Below are positions 6,408-10,141 of a stretch of 10,141 nucleotides of DNA, in pieces. The position numbers and the translations under genes are program-made. Every line of letters begins with the position of its first letter. Position 1 is the stretch's first letter. Source of the DNA: Candidatus Dojkabacteria bacterium (lineage in GTDB: Bacteria > Patescibacteriota > Dojkabacteria > J137); the NCBI GenBank assembly GCA_020429545.1, contig JAGQLF010000030.1, forward strand, positions 1-10,141, in the 5' to 3' direction. The notes beneath the pieces were generated by a model. The model saw nothing but the letters and a program-made list of their open reading frames with translations. It did not search any database and was not told the DNA's origin.

Positions 6408-6986
6408 TTATGTATCAATCTCATACTCATATATCACTCCATGCTCAGAGTTTTCTTTTAGCATTTGCCTCGGCGTCTTATGTTCAAAATATGCTCTTAT
6501 AGGTCTCATGGAGTTGTTATGTCCACAGATTGCAACATTTACTTTTCTTTGCCTAATCATATCTTCAAGATCGTGAACAAATGGCATGACTCGGTTCCAA
6601 ACTTGAATAAAGTTTTCTCCGCCTGGAGGAGGAATTACATATGATCTATGTGCTATATTAGCCCATATGTTTAAGATTGGGATTGCTACCTTTTGCTTGA
6701 CTCTTCCTTCTAAAATTCCATAATCTCTTTCCTTAATTCTTTCATCTACAATTCGTTCTACATTTGGATGATATTCTTCTAAAACGATATCTAGTGTTTC
6801 AACACTTCTTTTTAATGGAGATGCGATTGCAACTTCAAATTTATAATCTTTTAGTTTTTCTCTTAATCTTTGTGCCTCTCTTTTACCAGCTTCTGAAAGA
6901 TTAATATCCTTTCTATCACCGCTAAAGATATTATGCTCGTTGTCTGTTGATTGTGTATGCCTAAAAAGATATATATAGTTTTTCAT
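6408..6986 (-). CDS. Histidine phosphatase superfamily protein (phosphoglycerate mutase-like)
   Basis: A 192-residue member of the histidine phosphatase (RHG) superfamily, single domain and soluble. RHTQSTDN (9-16) is the phosphohistidine motif, with Arg9 and the nucleophile His10; the usual Gly after His is Thr. SPLKRSVET (56-64) supplies Arg60, KERDYGILEG (85-94) the expected acid Glu86, PPPGGENF (119-126) is the mutase/phosphatase loop, and CGHNNSMRP (154-162) the second catalytic His156. The length is nearer to broad-specificity phosphatases than to the roughly 230-250-residue cofactor-dependent phosphoglycerate mutases, so sugar-phosphate or phosphoglycerate phosphatase activity is more likely than true mutase activity. 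It is the first minus-strand gene of the carbohydrate cluster, 149 nt before ROK, and diverges from the response regulator. A promoter-like pair at 6998-7026 would give a leader of only a few nucleotides; no Shine-Dalgarno is visible. Confidence 0.87.
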   Translation of the reverse strand: MKNYIYLFRHTQSTDNEHNIFSGDRKDINLSEAGKREAQRLREKLKDYKFEVAIASPLKRSVETLDIVLEEYHPNVERIVDERIKERDYGILEGRVKQKVAIPILNIWANIAHRSYVIPPPGGENFIQVWNRVMPFVHDLEDMIRQRKVNVAICGHNNSMRPIRAYFEHKTPRQMLKENSEHGVIYEYEIDT

Positions 6987-6997
6987 ATGTACAGCTC

Positions 6998-7026
6998 ATT
7001 CTAAGGGCAAATGAGAAATAGAGCAA
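6998..7026 (-). promoter_or_regulatory. Candidate promoter for the histidine phosphatase gene
   Basis: On the minus strand TTGCTC (7021-7026) is followed after 17 nt by TAGAAT (6998-7003), which matches the -10 consensus at 5 of 6 positions. The -10 ends 11 nt from the ATG, so the transcript would begin about 3-5 nt before it. By-eye prediction; the -35 is weak. Confidence 0.35.
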
Positions 7027-7030
7027 GCCT

Positions 7031-7117
7031 TATAGTCTAGAGTATTGAGTATATAGTACTGAGAAAACAATACTGAAATAACGACTAAGTACTCAGTACT
7101 AAATACTCACAACTAAT
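7031..7117. repeat. Inverted pair of heptamer arrays between divergent promoters
   Basis: The left half (7031-7065) runs as 7-nt units in reverse orientation: TATAGTC (7031), TAGAGTA (7038), TTGAGTA (7045), TATAGTA (7052), CTGAGAA (7059). The right half (7083-7117) runs forward: GACTAAG (7083), TACTCAG (7090), TACTAAA (7097), TACTCAC (7104), AACTAAT (7111). The arms 7046-7063 and 7092-7109 are complementary at 17 of 18 positions (mismatch 7053/7102) with a 28-nt spacer. This could form a long hairpin or cruciform exactly between the two predicted divergent promoters. Confidence 0.8.
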
Positions 7118-7123
7118 TTATGG

Positions 7124-7152
7124 TTTACTTTACACTCAAAATATTCAATAAT
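7124..7152 (+). promoter_or_regulatory. Candidate promoter for the response regulator, leaderless arrangement
   Basis: TTTACT (7124-7129), a 17-nt spacer, then AATAAT (7147-7152), which matches the -10 consensus at 5 of 6 positions. The -10 ends five bases before the ATG (7158), so the usual initiation distance puts the first transcribed base at or beside the start codon. Weak -35; by-eye prediction. Confidence 0.4.
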
Positions 7153-7157
7153 TCATT

Positions 7158-7550
7158 ATGGCGTCAAATTCAAAAAAGAGAATCCTTCTTGTAGAAGATG
7201 ATGAGATTCTGTCGAGTGCACTAACAATGAAATTGAAACAGGCTGGTTTTGCAATAGAAAATTGCTACAGTGGCGATTTAGCATTGAATCTAGCAAGAGA
7301 TTTTGACCCTGACCTTATACTCCTAGACATAATATTACCAAAGGTCAAAGGAACTACAATAATTAGACAGCTTAAGCATGATTCAGAGCTATCACATATT
7401 CCCGTCATTATGCTTACCAATCTTAGCCCAAGACCAAGTCTTATAGACGAAATTAAAGGAGCAGAACCAATGTTCTTTTTAGTTAAATCGCAATCTACTC
7501 TTGAAGAAATTATTGAAAAAGTTAAAGAGGCATTAAAGAAAGGTAATTAA
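7158..7550 (+). CDS. Stand-alone receiver-domain response regulator (CheY-like)
   Basis: A 130-residue protein that is all receiver domain, with no output domain. ILLVEDDE (9-16) has the acidic pair Asp14/Asp15, LLDIILPKVKG (55-65) the phospho-acceptor Asp57, MLTN (85-88) the switch Thr87, and FLVKSQ (107-112) the conserved Lys110, with Ser in place of the usual following Pro. All phosphotransfer residues are intact, so it should accept phosphate from a histidine kinase and signal by protein contact; no kinase is in the window. It is the only plus-strand gene here, divergent from the phosphatase and convergent with the ABC permease. There is no Shine-Dalgarno, and a promoter-like -10 ends 5 nt before the ATG. 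A partner or target cannot be named from context; a link to the adjacent glucan cluster is only a possibility. Confidence 0.9.
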   Translation: MASNSKKRILLVEDDEILSSALTMKLKQAGFAIENCYSGDLALNLARDFDPDLILLDIILPKVKGTTIIRQLKHDSELSHIPVIMLTNLSPRPSLIDEIKGAEPMFFLVKSQSTLEEIIEKVKEALKKGN

Positions 7551-7589
7551 TACCCGCTTATTTATACCTAGACTTAGTTTATTCACCGA

Positions 7590-7605
7590 AATCAATATAT
7601 TGATT
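7590..7605. other. 16-nt perfect palindrome between convergent genes
   Basis: AATCAATATATTGATT is perfectly self-complementary and sits in the 64-nt gap between the response regulator stop and the permease stop. A hairpin would have a 6-bp AT-rich stem with an ATAT loop and no T-tract on either side, so it is not a canonical intrinsic terminator. It may be a weak bidirectional terminator or a protein-binding site. Confidence 0.4.
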
Positions 7606-7614
7606 CAAACCTTC

Positions 7615-8427
7615 TTATGTATCAATGTCCTTATTCTTAAAAATCAAATACCCAATAATAAAGAAAGTAACTGTAATTGATAGAATTATGAAATAATTAA
7701 ATAAATTAATTCCTACATTATCATTAATCACTGTTTTTAAATCTAAATAATAGTAAGGTGTTAAATACTTTAAAAAATCAGCTTTATCTGAAAGATTTGA
7801 TACTATATTAAACATAAAAGTACTAATAACTGCTACTACACCTACACCTAAAGCACTTCCACCTTCGCGCAAAACGCCAAGCATTAAGCCTAACGAATAG
7901 TATAAAAATAAATACAGCATGATAACTAAAAAGGAACTCACTACATACAATAAAGATATTGTCTCTGTTGTCATTATCTCTGCAGCAAAGTAAACAAATC
8001 CAAATAGCACTGCGTTAGCAAAAAAAGAAGATATTAGCACAGCTTTTGCTTTACCAAAAAAAATACTAAATCTTGAAACTGGCTTTGTAACTAAAAAAAG
8101 CAAAGACTTATTATTAATCTCTCTTTGTATTGATCTAGCACCAAAATACAGACCTAGTATACTCGTTGCCAACACTAATAATTCAACAAGTTCAGTATTA
8201 ATAAATCCTTCAATTGTAGATAGTGTATTAGCATCAAGTGAAAATGCTACTCTAATTCCTTCAGGCAAATTCTCATAAAGCTCACCGAATTTTTCGCTTT
8301 CTTCGCTGATGGAACTATAAAAAGGTACAATAAGCAAAATCATAGATATCCAAGCAATATTCCACCAGATATAAAATCTGTTTAAACTTTTTAATTCAAA
8401 ATTTATAATACTTAATGTCTTTTTCAT
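7615..8427 (-). CDS. ABC-2 type transporter permease
   Basis: A 270-residue integral membrane protein with about six hydrophobic segments (roughly 18-38, 80-97, 128-148, 158-183, 190-210, 241-263) in the ABC-2 permease arrangement. The stretch GARSIQREINNKSLLFLVTK (96-115), followed by PVSR, lies in the cytoplasmic loop where such permeases contact the ATPase, and its E-x(4,5)-SLLFLVTKP pattern is typical of the family. It forms an exporter with the upstream ATPase: the ATPase TAA and this ATG share one base (TAATG), indicating translational coupling and one transcript. The substrate is not predictable; relatives export drugs, peptides or envelope components, or act as Nos/Cyt-type transporters. 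The gene ends convergently to the response regulator, with a 64-nt gap. There is no Shine-Dalgarno before the ATG, consistent with coupled initiation. Confidence 0.88.
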   Translation of the reverse strand: MKKTLSIINFELKSLNRFYIWWNIAWISMILLIVPFYSSISEESEKFGELYENLPEGIRVAFSLDANTLSTIEGFINTELVELLVLATSILGLYFGARSIQREINNKSLLFLVTKPVSRFSIFFGKAKAVLISSFFANAVLFGFVYFAAEIMTTETISLLYVVSSFLVIMLYLFLYYSLGLMLGVLREGGSALGVGVVAVISTFMFNIVSNLSDKADFLKYLTPYYYLDLKTVINDNVGINLFNYFIILSITVTFFIIGYLIFKNKDIDT

Positions 8428-9311
8428 TAGTACATATTAATAAATCTTTCTTCCAAACTTGGCTTTAAAATATAAAAATCTTCAAAGTCATATTCCATTA
8501 GAATTTTTATAATTGGATGTAATCTTTTTACACTAAGAGTAACCTCGTTTCCGGCTTCTTTTATAGAATCGTCGTGAATAACATTTCTAATTCTATCTAA
8601 AATAATTTTAGGAGGATTAATCAGTTTTATTTCTTTTCCTTGATCATGAATAATATTTTCTGTTTTGTCATCAAAAATTATTTTTGCGTTTTTTATCATT
8701 ATTACTCTATCACAAACAGATTGTACCTCTGCTAAGTTATGAGAGGATAAGAAAATTGCTCTACCTTTACTGCTGAAATCTTTTATTATCTTTAAAATCT
8801 GTTGTTGTATCAATGGATCCAATCCAGATGTTGGTTCATCTAAGATTACTAAATCTGGATTATGAATAATGGACTGAATAATTCCAACTTTTTTCTTATT
8901 CCCAAGAGATAAAGCTTTAATCTTCTTATCTAAATCAAGCTGAAGTTCGGTAGCTAATCTTTGGTATTCTCCATTCACGTTTATTCCATATAGTTGCTCG
9001 GCGTATTTAAAAGTTTGCATTGCTGTTAAGTTTTCGTAAAGCCCTCCTTCTGCAGCAAGGTAACCAATACGATGAATAACTTTTTGGATATCTTCTCTAG
9101 ACTTGATATTTTCACCAAACAATTTTCTAGTTCCATTATCCGGCTCAATTAAAGACATGATCATCTCCATTGTAGTTGATTTTCCAGCACCATTTGGACC
9201 TACAAAGCCAACTATTTCACCTGGCTTTATAGATATATTTACATCTAGTGCACCTTTTCCATTTCCATAATCTTTGGTTAAATTTTTTATCTCCAGAAAA
9301 TTTTCGTTCAT
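8427..9311 (-). CDS. ABC-2 type transporter ATP-binding protein
   Basis: A 294-residue ABC ATPase. GPNGAGKS (38-45) is Walker A. LSLGNKKKVGI (134-144) is the signature region, in the LSxGN form common in ABC-2 exporters rather than LSGGQ. LVILDEP (154-160) is Walker B with the catalytic Glu159, SGLDP (162-166) is the D-loop, and SSHN (189-192) holds the switch His191. The Q-loop region reads GYLAAEGGLYENLT (83-96), without an obvious Gln. About 80 residues follow the nucleotide-binding domain, as usual in the CcmA/drug-exporter subgroup. It powers the permease encoded immediately downstream, with a 1-nt gene overlap. A promoter-like pair in the 45-nt gap upstream (9320-9348) would start transcription about at the ATG. 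Cargo is unknown. Confidence 0.93.
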   Translation of the reverse strand: MNENFLEIKNLTKDYGNGKGALDVNISIKPGEIVGFVGPNGAGKSTTMEMIMSLIEPDNGTRKLFGENIKSREDIQKVIHRIGYLAAEGGLYENLTAMQTFKYAEQLYGINVNGEYQRLATELQLDLDKKIKALSLGNKKKVGIIQSIIHNPDLVILDEPTSGLDPLIQQQILKIIKDFSSKGRAIFLSSHNLAEVQSVCDRVIMIKNAKIIFDDKTENIIHDQGKEIKLINPPKIILDRIRNVIHDDSIKEAGNEVTLSVKRLHPIIKILMEYDFEDFYILKPSLEERFINMY

Positions 9312-9319
9312 ATCTGTTG

Positions 9320-9348
9320 ATATTACAGCAAATCAAATGAAAGTTCAA
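9320..9348 (-). promoter_or_regulatory. Candidate promoter for the ABC exporter operon, leaderless arrangement
   Basis: On the minus strand TTGAAC (9343-9348), a 17-nt spacer, then TAATAT (9320-9325); each hexamer matches consensus at 4 of 6 positions. The -10 ends 8 nt before the ATPase ATG, leaving a leader of about 1-2 nt. TGTAAT, two bases further upstream, is an alternative -10. By-eye prediction. Confidence 0.3.
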
Positions 9349-9356
9349 AATTGAAA

Positions 9357-10141
9357 TCAAATGTAAGGCTTAATGATTTTCATAACATATTTCCACAGCT
9401 CATTTTGAAGATGTTCATCATGAGAATCTCTTGAAGAATCAGATAAAGACATTCCACAGAAATATCTACCTGTTACCTTCTCAACATCAGGTGAAACTGC
9501 CAAATAAACTGTTGTGTCAACACCAACATCTGTTTGCATTGTGATAGGCTTCATTAATCTTTCTATAAACCTATCAAACCAAGAGATTTCTAACGGTTCG
9601 TCAATACGATCAGACTTTAGAGTACCTGGATGCAGAGCATTCACTGTTATACCCGTTTCATAAAATTCTTTAGCAAGACGATAACTTAAAGATACTAAAG
9701 CTCTTTTAGACTGATTGTATATAATATTTCCTTCATAACTCTTTTCTCCATTTAAGTTGCCTATATCAACAGTACCATACTTTTCTCCTATAGATCCTAA
9801 ATTTATTATCCGGGAAGGTTTACTTTTTTCTAACAGATTTTTAAAAAGAAGAGAGAGCATTATCGGTGCTATAACATTTACCATAAAAACTTTATCTATA
9901 CCTATTGTGTTTTCAATTCTCTCATCTCTAAAGATACCTGCGTTGTTTATTAACACATCTAGATTTTGAAATTTATTTTCAAACTCTCTAACAAAATCTT
10001 TTATAGAAAGTGGATCATCTAGATTTACAGTCATTATGGGAATATCAGCTTTAGGAACTTTCTTCATTATCAAGCTTCTTGCCTCAGCACCCTTTTCTTG
10101 AGAATATGTAGCCATTACAACCGTATGCCCAAGTGCAGCTA
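9357..10141 (-). CDS. Short-chain dehydrogenase/reductase (SDR), N-terminus beyond the window
   Basis: A Rossmann-fold NAD(P)-dependent oxidoreductase. Numbering from the first in-window Met (codon 10113-10115), it shows DVLINNAG (53-60), the Ser of INLGSIG at Ser108, the active-site YNQSK (133-137, Tyr133 and Lys137) and NALHPGTLKSD (159-169). That Met is not the true start: the frame stays open to the window edge and encodes AALGHTVV before it, which fits the region just after the missing TGxxxGIG cofactor loop. About 20-30 N-terminal residues therefore lie off the right edge. The extended C-terminus and HPG motif resemble retinol-dehydrogenase/WWOX-like SDRs, whose substrates cannot be deduced here. 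It ends 45 nt before the ABC ATPase start on the same strand; a promoter-like sequence in that gap suggests separate transcription. Confidence 0.9.
   Translation of the reverse strand, partial: AALGHTVVMATYSQEKGAEARSLIMKKVPKADIPIMTVNLDDPLSIKDFVREFENKFQNLDVLINNAGIFRDERIENTIGIDKVFMVNVIAPIMLSLLFKNLLEKSKPSRIINLGSIGEKYGTVDIGNLNGEKSYEGNIIYNQSKRALVSLSYRLAKEFYETGITVNALHPGTLKSDRIDEPLEISWFDRFIERLMKPITMQTDVGVDTTVYLAVSPDVEKVTGRYFCGMSLSDSSRDSHDEHLQNELWKYVMKIIKPYI

Noticed and set aside
6352..6576. 74-codon plus-strand open frame
   Set aside because: Antisense to the phosphatase 3' end and across a repeat array; hydrophobic only by chance of AT-rich DNA.
9757..9969. 70-codon plus-strand open frame
   Set aside because: Antisense inside the SDR gene, whose catalytic motifs are intact on the other strand.
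10113..10115. ATG as the true start of the SDR gene
   Set aside because: The frame continues upstream to the window edge with SDR-like sequence (AALGHTVV), and the glycine-rich cofactor loop would be missing if translation began here.
104..10141. Alternative genetic code with TGA recoded
   Set aside because: TGA ends the hydrolase, ROK and SDR genes at plausible family lengths, and no in-frame TGA interrupts any gene.

Overview
This is an AT-rich bacterial window with compact genes. Eight of its nine complete genes, plus a tenth cut by the right edge, lie on the minus strand. The standard genetic code fits: TGA serves as a stop and Trp is TGG. None of the nine start codons I could check has a convincing Shine-Dalgarno sequence, and three genes have a promoter-like -35/-10 pair almost touching the start codon. 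Gene content, AT richness, the receiver-only response regulator and the SD-less starts would suit a small-genome lineage such as Patescibacteria/CPR. That placement is inference and weak; no rRNA or marker gene is present.

Layout: positions 104-6986 form a minus-strand carbohydrate cluster. In transcription order it holds a histidine phosphatase (6408-6986), a ROK sugar kinase (5437-6258), a GH15 glucoamylase-type hydrolase (3373-5352), a GT4 glycogen/starch-synthase-like glycosyltransferase (2085-3308), a small alpha/beta hydrolase (1357-1881) and a GH57 alpha-amylase (104-1360). The last two overlap by 4 nt. None of these proteins has a visible signal peptide, so the set reads as intracellular alpha-glucan (glycogen-like) turnover: GT4 builds, GH57 cuts internally, GH15 releases glucose from ends, and ROK phosphorylates the glucose. 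A receiver-only response regulator (7158-7550, plus strand) diverges from this cluster. It meets a minus-strand ABC-2 exporter pair convergently (permease 7615-8427, ATPase 8427-9311, 1-nt overlap). A short-chain dehydrogenase (9357 to beyond 10141) enters from the right edge.

The least expected signal is in the spacers. Three intergenic regions (3314-3384, 6265-6407, 7031-7117) carry degenerate tandem arrays of a 7-nt unit close to TACTNAG, in phase for many units. Unit junctions create the self-complementary AGTACT, so the arrays fold. One array overlaps the end of the GH15 gene and forms two successive hairpins before GT4. One ends exactly at the phosphatase stop codon. One is an inverted pair with 17 of 18 bases matched, filling the space between two back-to-back predicted promoters. 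They resemble a dispersed heptanucleotide repeat family and are the best candidate here for something undescribed.

No tRNA, rRNA, CRISPR array, insertion sequence or strong intrinsic terminator was seen. No gene-free stretch exceeds about 205 nt.
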